A DNA stretch of 48,765 bases. It comes from Myxococcales bacterium. Its GTDB lineage: Bacteria > Myxococcota_A > UBA9160 > UBA4427. The position numbers and the translations under genes were made by a program. This document shows, one piece after another, positions 25,130-33,320 of the stretch (positions are counted from its first letter, which is position 1; every line of letters starts with the position of its first letter). Under the pieces are notes generated by a model that ran no database searches, was not told the DNA's origin, and was given only the letters and a program-made list of their open reading frames with translations. The stretch lies in the NCBI GenBank assembly GCA_022563535.1, contig JADFNE010000032.1, positions 1 to 48,765 on the forward strand, in the 5' to 3' direction.

Positions 25130-26496
25130 TACGATGAGCCTCCCAGCTGCAGTTCTTCGTCATCGCTTACGTCATATTTAGCTTCGCTGCCGTTGTCGAC
25201 GAGTAGGTTGTTCACTTCTGTCTTCAAGTCGACCATGCGAAGTTCGCGGTCTACCGAAAAATGGTTGAAGGCCTCGAGGTCAACGCGGCTCTGTTCGGCC
25301 TCGTCCAGGGCTCCGCGCAATTGGTCTTCTCGCTGGATGCGATCCGAAATGTCGTGCATGCAAGCGATGAACGAGACTTCACCATCACGGCTGGCCTTCG
25401 TGATCGAAATTTCAATTGGGAACTCGCTGCCGTCGGCGTGCAATGCGTTTACTTCAATTCGCTTTCCAGACAATTCTCGGGTGTGATCCGCAAGGATCTG
25501 CTGGACCCCTCTTTTGTGTGCTTCGTAGCTGGAGGCAGGAATCACGAGATCTGTGACTCGCGACCCGATTGCGGTGTTGCGAGGAAAGCCAAAAATCTTC
25601 TCTGCCGCATGATTGAATTCCGTAATCAGGCCCTCTTCGTCCATTGCGATGATGGCTTCGTCCGCTGAATCCAGAATGAAACCTTTGTGCAGCTTGCTCT
25701 GTTCGAGTTCGAATTCGACGCGAGTGCGCCGCATTGTCTCGTCGCCGAGCCGGCGCTCGCCTTCGGCCAACGCACTGGATCGGTCGATGATCGTGCGGCC
25801 GAGATAAGCGAGAATCCCAAGCACCACCATCGTCCCGAGCCCTACGAGCCACCATATGGCGTCGAAGCTCGCCTGGGTTCGCGCGATTACCAATTTGAGG
25901 GGTACCGAGACTTCGACGACCCCGCGAACGTCCCCAACCTTCCAGTCATTCCTGGGTGTCTGGGGGTGCGAGTTGTGACAGTTCACGCAAGCTTCGCGCA
26001 TCAAGTCTGCCGTCGCGTAGTAGATCCATGGATCTTCGCCCAGGAGTTCCAGCCTGACGACGTGGGCCTTGGGGTCTGCACGCAAAGTATCAATCGTGTC
26101 GAGGTCGAGCTGACTCAGCGCTCCGCGTTCTTCTGCCCGCCACGGGAACGGGAACTCGCTGAAGAGACGGGTCTTGCCACCACCCCTGGCAGCCAGACGG
26201 TTTCCGAGCATCATGCTCAGGGTGGCGGGGAGGGGAATTGCGCCTTCGTGGGATTGGTAGTCATGGGTAATCCGGACACCGCTCTTTTTTGCGTTGCGGA
26301 CGACTTCTGACGTATAGAGGGTACGAAACTCGCGGATCACCGTAGAGAGCTGCGAGGCGTTTTCGATTGCATTCGAGCGAATCAGATCATGCGAAAGCTG
26401 ATTCATTTGCCAGTACACAAACCCGATCACCGCGAGGAAGACTGCCCCCGTCAGCCAGAGTTTGTTCTCCGTCTTGTCATCGAATGACGTCGACAC
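25129..26496 (-). CDS. Membrane sensor: DUF3365 c-type haem domain + PAS
   Basis: The 455-residue protein has an N-terminal membrane helix (TGAVFLAVIGFVYWQ), then a periplasmic DUF3365 (Tll0287-like) domain with the c-haem motif CVNCHNSHPQ. A second helix (WWLVGLGTMVVLGILAYLG), a coiled linker and a PAS/PAC domain (ILDSADEAIIAMDEEGLITEFNHAAEKIFGF ... given in part, to CMHDISDRI) follow. A final coiled coil, AFNHFSVDRELRMVDLKTEV, is often seen at the end of kinase-less sensors. There is no kinase, cyclase or GGDEF domain, so it must signal through a partner. The Amt-kinase ORF starts within its stop codon. Haem in this family suggests redox, NO or oxygen sensing. Confidence 0.88.
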   Translation of the reverse strand: MSTSFDDKTENKLWLTGAVFLAVIGFVYWQMNQLSHDLIRSNAIENASQLSTVIREFRTLYTSEVVRNAKKSGVRITHDYQSHEGAIPLPATLSMMLGNRLAARGGGKTRLFSEFPFPWRAEERGALSQLDLDTIDTLRADPKAHVVRLELLGEDPWIYYATADLMREACVNCHNSHPQTPRNDWKVGDVRGVVEVSVPLKLVIARTQASFDAIWWLVGLGTMVVLGILAYLGRTIIDRSSALAEGERRLGDETMRRTRVEFELEQSKLHKGFILDSADEAIIAMDEEGLITEFNHAAEKIFGFPRNTAIGSRVTDLVIPASSYEAHKRGVQQILADHTRELSGKRIEVNALHADGSEFPIEISITKASRDGEVSFIACMHDISDRIQREDQLRGALDEAEQSRVDLEAFNHFSVDRELRMVDLKTEVNNLLVDNGSEAKYDVSDDEELQLGGSS

Positions 26497-26814
26497 GCCT
26501 AACCAACCCCCGGTTCGATCCGAAGCGCCGCAGCGGAAATTCGGCCCGCTTACACGGTTGTCGCATCGGGATGCCTGTGTGCGCGATCAATGACGAGAAC
26601 CGGCTATCTGGGCGGGAGCCTGGTGCCGAATCGGGAAGCGAATTGCGACCATCACTCGTTTCGCGGCGCCAGATCGATGCGGATTCGCATTGCAAGAGTC
26701 TGCAAAAGTGCAACACTATCGTTGTGAACAAACGTTCGTGAACAACCCCTCGGTGCCCTTGCGGAATCCTCCGATTGAGACTCCCGCAGGCCCCGTGCCA
26801 GCAGGAGACCCTAG
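26497..26814. promoter_or_regulatory. Divergent control region between haem sensor and P450
   Basis: There is no gene in this 318-bp gap. It must hold the promoters of the minus-strand sensor operon and the plus-strand P450. A dyad, caacactatcgttgtg, lies at 26711-26726; a similar one, caacactcaagttgt, lies at 30866-30880. aggag at 26803-26807, 7 nt before ATG 26815, is the P450 ribosome-binding site. No riboswitch was recognised. Confidence 0.4.
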
Positions 26815-28056
26815 ATGGCGAGTCCGGCCCCGGATTTCAACGAGTTCAATCTCGTTCACCCCGTCCACTACGCAGAACAAGGTTATCCCCACGAGACCTG
26901 GAAGTGGTTGCGGCAGAACGATCCAGTTCACTACTGGGAAGAAACCGAGGGCATCCCGTACTGGGCGATCACCAAGCACGCGGACATTACGACGATCGGC
27001 AAGCTGCCGACCAAGTTCCTCAACGGCCCGATGCTCACCATCAGTCACCTGCCCCCGGTCCCGACTAGTTTTCCCCCGACTTTGATTCAGCTCGACCCGC
27101 CAAAGCACGGCGTGTTCCGGCGACTCATCAGCAAGGGCTTCACTCCCCGTGCGCTTCGACGCTTTCATGCCGAAATCGACCGCATTGGCAAGGAGATTGT
27201 CGATGACCTGGTTCAAACCGAAGCCGGTGAATGCGACTTCGTGACGGAGATTTCCGCCCCGCTACCGATCGCGGTCATTGCCTGGATGCTGGGACTGCCG
27301 AAGGAAGACTGGAACCTGCTCTTTGATTGGACCAACCGGATCATCGGCGCCGGGGATCCCGAATTTACGGCCGAAGGCAAGACTCCCGAAGAATCCGCCA
27401 ACGAAACCATGACCGAGTTGTTTCTCTACTTCACCAAGCTCGTCGAGGAGAAGACGAAGAATCCCGCCGATGATCTCGTAACCAAGTTCACCCAGATGGA
27501 GATCGACGGCCAGAAGCTGTCCCCGATGGACGTACTCACCTGGTGTCTCATCATTGTCATTGCGGGCAACGAGACCACCCGCAACGCGACCACCGGCGGC
27601 ATGCTGGCGTTCATCGAAAACCAGGCCGAGCTTCGCAAGCTACAGCAAGACCCGAGCCTGCTCCCTCAGGCGGTCGAAGAAGTCGTGCGCTGGACTTCCC
27701 CCATCATTCACTTTGGACGCACCGCAACAGAAGACTTCGAACTCCGAGGCAAGAAGATTCGCAAGGACGATGTGCTGGCGCTCTTCTATCCCTCGGCCAA
27801 TCGAGACGAAGAGATGTTCGAGCAACCCGACAAGTTCGACATTAGTCGAAATCCCAATCCGCACCTGGGCTTTGGGGTGGGAGAGCACTTCTGCCTGGGC
27901 GCTCATCTCGCTCGACTCGAAATCGAAGTGGCGTACAAGTACCTGCTGCCGCGCATCGAAGAGATAGAGCTCACGGGCCCGGTCGATCGCTTGCACTCGA
28001 GCCTGGTGGGCGGCGTCAAACACTTGCCGATCCGCTACAAGCTCAAGGCGCAGTAG
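26815..28056 (+). CDS. Cytochrome P450
   Basis: The 413-residue soluble P450 has an I-helix AGNETTRN (oxygen-activating Thr), the EXXR helix VEEVVRW near residue 285 and the haem loop GFGVGEHFCLG (residues 352-362, Cys 360 as thiolate ligand). It is a bacterial class I type needing ferredoxin and reductase, and neither gene is adjacent. The overall pattern (DPPKHGVFRRLISKGFTPRAL; GNETTRNATTGGM; FGVGEHFCLGAHLARLE) recalls steroid, terpenoid or alkane hydroxylases of the CYP125/CYP142/CYP107 area. That is a resemblance, not a family assignment. Confidence 0.95.
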   Translation: MASPAPDFNEFNLVHPVHYAEQGYPHETWKWLRQNDPVHYWEETEGIPYWAITKHADITTIGKLPTKFLNGPMLTISHLPPVPTSFPPTLIQLDPPKHGVFRRLISKGFTPRALRRFHAEIDRIGKEIVDDLVQTEAGECDFVTEISAPLPIAVIAWMLGLPKEDWNLLFDWTNRIIGAGDPEFTAEGKTPEESANETMTELFLYFTKLVEEKTKNPADDLVTKFTQMEIDGQKLSPMDVLTWCLIIVIAGNETTRNATTGGMLAFIENQAELRKLQQDPSLLPQAVEEVVRWTSPIIHFGRTATEDFELRGKKIRKDDVLALFYPSANRDEEMFEQPDKFDISRNPNPHLGFGVGEHFCLGAHLARLEIEVAYKYLLPRIEEIELTGPVDRLHSSLVGGVKHLPIRYKLKAQ

Positions 28057-28131
28057 AGGCGCAGGCGCCCACTTCGTGGCCTGCTATCGGAACCGGCTCG
28101 CGTGCGAAATTGCGTCCGGTACACTCAAAGC

Positions 28132-29199
28132 ATGACGGACCGACACCCCTATCGAATTTCCGGCGATTTACCCCTCGCGATCGGACCCCTGAGCGACGCC
28201 CCATCCGATCGAGATTTCGTCGCACTATGTTGCTGGTTGCAAGAAAATCGAGCTTGGGTCCACGAGCAGCTCATGGAGCACGGCGCTCTGCGTTTTCGCG
28301 GTTTCGGGATCGACACACCCAAGCACTTTGAAATTCTTGCTCGCTCGATCGACGCAGAACTCAAAAACAACTACCTCGGTACGTCGCCGCGCAACGAGCT
28401 CACGGAGTACGTCTTCAGCGCGAGCGAATTGCCCGACTACTTTCCGATTCCTCAGCACTGCGAAATGAGCTTTTGCAGTACGCCGCCACGTCGACTCTTC
28501 TTTCAATGCCTCGAAGCACCCGCTGCCGGCAGTGGCGAAACGACTCTCTGCGATTTTCGCAAGGTCTGGCGCGATCTTCCCGACGAAATCTGCAAGCGAT
28601 TCGAAGAGAAGGGTATCCGTATCGTGCGGAACTATGCCTGCAGGAACACAGAGTCCACGGAAAACGAGCGAAGCAACGATCCAACCATGCTCAAGAGTTG
28701 GGACGAGATGTTCGGGACCACCGATCGTAATGAAGTCGAAAAGCAGTGCCGCGAAGAGGGATTCGAAACCGAGTGGCTCGAGCACGACGGCCTGCGCCTG
28801 ACCAGCACGCAGCCGGTGTTCAGGGATCATCCAGTCACCGGAACCCGAGCCTGGTTCAATCACACGACGACTTTTCATTCGGGCACTGCGCTCGCCGAGC
28901 TTTCACGCATTGCGAAGTACCGTCCCAGCGAGCGACACCAGGGGTTGGTGAAGATTGCGACATTGCTACAGGAAAAACTCGAAGCCACACCTCCCGAAGA
29001 GCGCTCGATGCACTGCACTCATCTCGACGGCAGTGAAATCTCACAGGCCGACCTCGAAGTCGTGCGCGACACGATCTGGAAGCATCTGGTTGTAGAGCCC
29101 TGGGAAAGGGGCGACGTCGTGGCAATCGACAACTATTCCATTTCCCACGGCCGCCTTCCTTATGAAGGAGCCAGGAAGATTGCGGTTTGCTGGGCTTGA
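28132..29199 (+). CDS. TauD/TfdA-family Fe(II)/2-oxoglutarate dioxygenase
   Basis: ATG 28132 gives 355 residues. The iron ligands are visible as HCEMSF (His-x-Glu; the family often has His-x-Asp/Glu) and the distal His in DNYSISHGRLPY, followed by the Arg (GARKI) that binds 2-oxoglutarate. The middle insertion (about residues 170-240, rich in Glu, Arg and Asn) resembles the SyrP-like subgroup that hydroxylates carrier-bound amino acids. Other TauD members oxidise taurine, sulfate esters or carnitine precursors. It lies 75 nt after the P450 stop and overlaps the following sulfatase by 13 bases, so a role with that sulfatase (sulfate ester use) is possible but unproven. Confidence 0.85.
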   Translation: MTDRHPYRISGDLPLAIGPLSDAPSDRDFVALCCWLQENRAWVHEQLMEHGALRFRGFGIDTPKHFEILARSIDAELKNNYLGTSPRNELTEYVFSASELPDYFPIPQHCEMSFCSTPPRRLFFQCLEAPAAGSGETTLCDFRKVWRDLPDEICKRFEEKGIRIVRNYACRNTESTENERSNDPTMLKSWDEMFGTTDRNEVEKQCREEGFETEWLEHDGLRLTSTQPVFRDHPVTGTRAWFNHTTTFHSGTALAELSRIAKYRPSERHQGLVKIATLLQEKLEATPPEERSMHCTHLDGSEISQADLEVVRDTIWKHLVVEPWERGDVVAIDNYSISHGRLPYEGARKIAVCWA

Positions 29200-30662
29200 T
29201 CGGTAATCAGCACCGTAGACTTCGAGCCCTGGTTCTTTTGTGCGCCACGCTGCCGATCTTCGGCACCGCGTGCTCTACTGAAGCCAAGCGGCCCAATGTT
29301 CTGTTCATCGTGGTAGACGATCTCAGCGACTGGACTTCAGTGTTGAAGGGTCATCCCCAGGCCCGTACCCCAAACCTCGATCGATTGGCCGCGCGAGGGC
29401 TTTCCTTCACCAATGCCCACGCGCCCGCGCCGACCTGCGGCCCCTCGCGCGCGGCGGTAATGACGTCGATCCGTCCCAGCACTTCGGGCAACTACAAAAA
29501 CACGGATACGTACACCGGCAATCCAGTGCTCAATCAGGCGCTTTCCCTGCCCGAGCTGTTTCAACGAGGAGGTTATCAGGTGACGGGCGCCGGCAAGCTA
29601 TTTCACGGCCACCACTTCAAAACTGAACTCAAAGGACGCGGTTTTGACGTCTATTGGCCGTCCAAGGAAAACGATCACTACAAGGAGCCGAAAGCGCGCG
29701 CGCGGCCCAAGCCCATGGCGGACTGGGGCCAGGGCGCGAAGAGTTTCTGGGATTGGGGTCCGATGGCTCCTCATATTACTTTCGACGACATGTCTGATGG
29801 CCGCATGGTGAACTGGGCCCGAGAGCAGCTCCGCTCCGGGGCGATTCAAGAACCCTTCTTTCTCGCAGTTGGGATCATCCGACCTCATCTTCCCTTCTAC
29901 GCGCCCCAGTTCTATTACGATCAGTACCCGATCGAGGAAATCGAACTCCCCGAAGTTCTGGAAGATGATCTCGCGGATGTCCCACTCGCTGGTCGAATGA
30001 TGGGCATTGGCGAAGCGCAACATCAACAGATCACGAGCCACGGTCAGTGGAAGACGGCGGTCCAGGGTTATCTCGCAACGACCGCATTTGCGGATGACTG
30101 TGTCGGAAGAGTTCTCGATGGATTGCAGGACAGCGGCTATGCGGACAACACCATCGTGGTGCTGTGGTCCGATCACGGTTGGCAGTTCGGTGAAAAGAAA
30201 CACTGGGCGAAGTTCACGCTGTGGGAGCGTGCCACCCGGGTCAACTTGATTTTTGCGGGCCCCGGTATCGTCGAGGGCATGAGCTCCGATGCGTCGGTCA
30301 ACCTGCTCGACCTCTATCCCACGCTCGCCGAACTGACGGGGCTCGAGCTTCCCAAGAAGCAGATCGAAGGCCGTTCGCTAACCTCGCTACTCAGCGCGCC
30401 TGAACTTGCCTGGCCCTTTCCGAGCGTCACCACCTATGGCTATATGAACCACGCCGTGAGAGACCAGAACTGGCGCTACATCCGCTACCAAAACGGCACT
30501 GAAGAACTCTACGATCACCGAAACGATCCTCGCGAATGGACGAACCTTGCGCAGAACCCTGCCTATCGGGAAGTCAAGCAGAGCCTCGCACGTGCGCTGC
30601 CCAACACGAATGCGGATCGAATCGAGGGGATTTCGGCTCCGCGAGTTCGCGCGCTGCCGTAG
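29187..30662 (+). CDS. Sulfatase (iduronate-2-sulfatase-like), exported
   Basis: The 491-residue protein has a signal peptide with lipobox-like FGTAC (residues 25-29), so it may be a lipoprotein. The alkaline-phosphatase fold begins RPNVLFIVVDDLSDW, with the first Ca-ligand Asp pair. It has the formylglycine motif CGPSR at residue 84 and the DHGWQFGEKKHWAKFTLWE region typical of iduronate-2-sulfatase-like enzymes. It hydrolyses organic sulfate esters, after Cys to formylglycine conversion by a sulfatase-modifying enzyme not seen in this window. The start is TTG 29187, overlapping the dioxygenase by 13 bases. Confidence 0.93.
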   Translation: MLGLIGNQHRRLRALVLLCATLPIFGTACSTEAKRPNVLFIVVDDLSDWTSVLKGHPQARTPNLDRLAARGLSFTNAHAPAPTCGPSRAAVMTSIRPSTSGNYKNTDTYTGNPVLNQALSLPELFQRGGYQVTGAGKLFHGHHFKTELKGRGFDVYWPSKENDHYKEPKARARPKPMADWGQGAKSFWDWGPMAPHITFDDMSDGRMVNWAREQLRSGAIQEPFFLAVGIIRPHLPFYAPQFYYDQYPIEEIELPEVLEDDLADVPLAGRMMGIGEAQHQQITSHGQWKTAVQGYLATTAFADDCVGRVLDGLQDSGYADNTIVVLWSDHGWQFGEKKHWAKFTLWERATRVNLIFAGPGIVEGMSSDASVNLLDLYPTLAELTGLELPKKQIEGRSLTSLLSAPELAWPFPSVTTYGYMNHAVRDQNWRYIRYQNGTEELYDHRNDPREWTNLAQNPAYREVKQSLARALPNTNADRIEGISAPRVRALP

Positions 30663-30692
30663 TTTCCACGTTCTGGAACTACATCACATTAC

Positions 30693-30783
30693 CTAGGTGC
30701 CTGACCCAAGACTCTCGTGGAAAGCCCAGGCGGCGATGCACTGGTGCATGGGCGTCGCGACGAGTCTTGGGTCAGACACCTAG
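30693..30783. repeat. Long inverted repeat / REP-like or MITE-like element
   Basis: The outer arms ctaggtgcctgacccaagac (30693-30712) and gtcttgggtcagacacctag (30764-30783) are complementary apart from one mismatch, and two further inner bases (30713-30714 and 30762-30763) also pair. A central stem, atgcactggtgcat (30737-30750), lies inside. The gtgnctgaccc sequence resembles repeats that accompany REP-associated (Y1, Transposase_17) transposases. It sits between the sulfatase stop and the riboswitch promoter and could also terminate transcription, but lacks a T-run. Confidence 0.55.
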
Positions 30784-30853
30784 TTGCGGCAACCAAATGG
30801 AAACTACTGGGAAGCCCGTGCGAAACTCACTCTCGCCTTTGCGAATTCCAAGA

Positions 30854-30883
30854 TTGAAAGAATTGCAACACTCAAGTTGTAAT
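30854..30883 (+). promoter_or_regulatory. Candidate sigma-70 promoter for the riboswitch-controlled gene
   Basis: ttgaaa (30854-30859) and tgtaat (30878-30883), 18 nt apart, fit a -35/-10 pair. They lie about 85 nt before the riboswitch aptamer, with no other promoter-like pair nearer. A small dyad (caacactcaagttgt) overlaps the -10 area. Confidence 0.45.
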
Positions 30884-30965
30884 TTTTGGGGCCGATCAGT
30901 GAGGTTGGTCACAGTGTGACTGCGGCCAGCGGAGCTCGGACGAACCTGTCGTTCTGATGGCTCCT

Positions 30966-31057
30966 CGAAAAGAGCAAACCCAGCGAAAGCTGGGGACGCA
31001 AAGCCAGTGCCCTATTTCGGAAAACGCTTCCGAGCGGGTCGAACGGCTACCGAAGGG
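30966..31057 (+). ncRNA. Cyclic di-GMP-I (GEMM) riboswitch
   Basis: The aptamer shows the GEMM-I conserved blocks in order: agcaaaccc, a gcGAAAgc tetraloop hairpin, ggggacgcaaagcc, a variable second hairpin, and ggctaccgaagg closing P1. Its 3' end runs into the ggagc ribosome-binding site (31055-31059) of the lytic transglycosylase whose ATG is 31066. Ligand binding can therefore directly affect translation start. The sign of regulation cannot be fixed from sequence, and no terminator stem with a T-run is visible. Confidence 0.93.
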
Positions 31058-31065
31058 AGCACGCC

Positions 31066-31674
31066 ATGACGAGCGAGCGCAAGCAACACACCCTGATGCT
31101 GGTTCTTCTGATTCCACTTCTGGTCTCCGCAGGGACCCCGCCCCCAGTTGTTCTCGAAGCACGAGAGTTCGTTCCGATACCCCCGCCACACTATGTAGAG
31201 GTGAGAGACTTTCTCGCGTCTCGTCGCACTCGGCTCCCCGATTCGGAAATCAAAGTTTTGACCCGTACGATTCTCGACGAAGCGCGCCGAAGTGGCATCG
31301 AGCCGCGTTTGATCCTCGGCTTGATCCACGTCGAGAGCAGCGGAAACTCGAGGGCCGTATCCCGGGTGGGTGCGTTGGGTCTGATGCAGTTGCGTCCCGA
31401 CACCGCTGCCGCCATGGCGCGAGAACTCGAGATTCAATGGGATGGGCCGGAGAGTCTTTTCGATCCCAATCTCAATGTTCGCCTGGGTGTGCGTTATCTG
31501 ACCCGATTGATTGACCGGTTCGGCGATATCGATGTCGCCCTTGCCGCCTACAACTTTGGACCCACCCGCATCGCCCGGGCGATCCGCCGAGGGCGTCCGG
31601 TGCCGGTTCGTTACTCCGACAAGGTGCACCGCGCATACCTTGCAACTACAGTTTCAACGACAGCCTTGATCTAG
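31066..31674 (+). CDS. Soluble lytic transglycosylase (SLT domain)
   Basis: The 202-residue enzyme has a signal sequence (LMLVLLIPLLVSAG) and one SLT goose-lysozyme-like domain. Catalytic Glu is E90 in GLIHVESSGNSRAVS, followed by GALGLMQLRPDTA, then GVRYLTRLIDRFGDIDVALAAYNFGP. It cleaves peptidoglycan between MurNAc and GlcNAc with 1,6-anhydro product, in the periplasm. Its mRNA begins with a c-di-GMP riboswitch, linking wall remodelling to surface or motility control, for example for assembly of appendages. It converges with alkB 19 nt away. Confidence 0.94.
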   Translation: MTSERKQHTLMLVLLIPLLVSAGTPPPVVLEAREFVPIPPPHYVEVRDFLASRRTRLPDSEIKVLTRTILDEARRSGIEPRLILGLIHVESSGNSRAVSRVGALGLMQLRPDTAAAMARELEIQWDGPESLFDPNLNVRLGVRYLTRLIDRFGDIDVALAAYNFGPTRIARAIRRGRPVPVRYSDKVHRAYLATTVSTTALI

Positions 31675-31693
31675 CAGCCTGTTGAGGCGCGGT

Positions 31694-33178
31694 TTAAAAG
31701 CCGATTACGTTCGTCGTGATCGTCCCGATCGTGAAAAGCATGCCCATGGCAGCACTCCAGCGCAGGCCTTCGCTTGACTTCGTATCCGATAGGCGGCGGT
31801 ACACCCGAATCATTGTGTAGAACGCAGCGAGGATCCATGCGTCGAGCGCAAACCGCCCGACGAATGAAAGCGCTCCGGGGTTCTCGAACTGCACGCCCAC
31901 GGTCAATACCAACACGACACCCAGCAGGATTGCGATTCTCGGCAGTACGACGCGAAGGCCGCGCTCGCCCTCGGCGTTGGGTCCAAAGAGGCCAGCGTGG
32001 GGTGGTTTCGTGTGGGCAAGAATCTTTCGCGCGGTTTCGTGGGCACGCTCGGCTTCTTCGGGCTCGGTCTCTGGGCTGAACGGGCCGAGCTCTCGCTGCA
32101 TGAGCTCTCGAACCGCTTGCTGTTGGAATTCATGATTCCTACCCGTCATCATGAAGATCAGTCCGATGTACCCGGTCGGGAGAACGGGCGCTTCTTCAAA
32201 CACTTGCAGCTGTTGAAACGGTCGCGCGGGCTCGCGGTGGTGATCCGCGTGGCGAGACAGGCCCGTCAGTCCGTAATAGGTAAACCAAGAATGAGTGTCC
32301 CAGGAGTCGCTTGGCCGTATCCGGCGTGCGGTTCTGCGCAGACCCCAATGTTCGAAATAGTTGACGACCTCGAGCAGGCGCGATGCCATGAAGGCTTGAA
32401 CCAGGAAGACTGCAAAGGATGCAGGTCCAAACTGAAACCAGATCGCAAAGCCGATTCCCCAACCGACCACGATCCCATGCAGCACCCGGTTGCCCAGGGT
32501 GCGTACGTCGAAGAAAGGCATGTTGGGGTCGCCGAGACGCTTGGCTTCGATTCGCCAGGCGCTGCGCATCTGGGCCGGCACGGTTCTGCGGTAGAAGGCC
32601 TCGTAGGACTCGCCGAAGCGGGCGGTCGCCGGGTCGTCGGGCAAGCCGACCTTTACGTGATGGCCTCGCAGATGCTCGGTGTAGAAGTGCTCCTGCAGAA
32701 CCGACGCGAGCACGAGCCGACCCAATGTTCGCTCAAAGAGATTGTTTCGGTGAATGAGTTCGTGGGCGTTGATGATCGAAAACCCAGAACTCCCCCCGAC
32801 GACGAGCAACACCATCGCGGTGTCGACCGAGAAGAAACCCTGGATCGCGTACATCCGCGCGAGTTCGAAGACGATCAAGAGTTGCAGACCGGCGAGAAAG
32901 TAGACCAATCCATCGAAGGGCCACCCGGGCGTGCTCGCCACCGGCTGTCGTCGTTCTACGGTTGCATTCGAATCGATGTCGAGTAAGAACACGGAAGGCA
33001 ACATGAATAGAGGTGCGACGTACCAGGGATGGGGGCCCGTCCACAGAAACGCCAACGTGCTGATCGGGAACAACAGAGATGTGAGGTGGCGAGTCCAGAT
33101 CCAGGAAACAGCTGGCCAGCTCAGCGCGTGTTCCGCGGCTTCGGGGGAAACAGATGAAGTAGAGGGTTCGAGCGACAC
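31694..33178 (-). CDS. AlkB-type alkane 1-monooxygenase with C-terminal extension
   Basis: The 494-residue integral membrane di-iron hydroxylase has the three histidine boxes: HELIH (residues 139-143), HLRGHH (169-174) and RHADHH near 320. It also has the diagnostic AlkB motif NYFEHWGLRR. It would hydroxylate medium-chain alkanes with rubredoxin electrons, and no rubredoxin gene is adjacent. AlkB proteins are usually near 400 residues. This one has about 90 extra C-terminal residues with two or three more membrane helices (AILLGVVLVLTVGV; WILAAFYTMIRVY). The start is GTG 33178, with gaggaag upstream. Paralogues in the family act on fatty acids or xylene, so the substrate is open. Confidence 0.88.
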   Translation of the reverse strand: MSLEPSTSSVSPEAAEHALSWPAVSWIWTRHLTSLLFPISTLAFLWTGPHPWYVAPLFMLPSVFLLDIDSNATVERRQPVASTPGWPFDGLVYFLAGLQLLIVFELARMYAIQGFFSVDTAMVLLVVGGSSGFSIINAHELIHRNNLFERTLGRLVLASVLQEHFYTEHLRGHHVKVGLPDDPATARFGESYEAFYRRTVPAQMRSAWRIEAKRLGDPNMPFFDVRTLGNRVLHGIVVGWGIGFAIWFQFGPASFAVFLVQAFMASRLLEVVNYFEHWGLRRTARRIRPSDSWDTHSWFTYYGLTGLSRHADHHREPARPFQQLQVFEEAPVLPTGYIGLIFMMTGRNHEFQQQAVRELMQRELGPFSPETEPEEAERAHETARKILAHTKPPHAGLFGPNAEGERGLRVVLPRIAILLGVVLVLTVGVQFENPGALSFVGRFALDAWILAAFYTMIRVYRRLSDTKSSEGLRWSAAMGMLFTIGTITTNVIGF

Positions 33179-33320
33179 AGGCTTCCTCGCGGCTTTTCGG
33201 AGCTTTCTCGGGGTCTACTAACGAGTCGTTACGCAGTGGGCGCGCGTAGGGCAGAAAACGATTGACGTGATTATCGGGCACAAACCGAGTGCGGTAAAGG
33301 AAAATCCGATGCGTTTCGGT

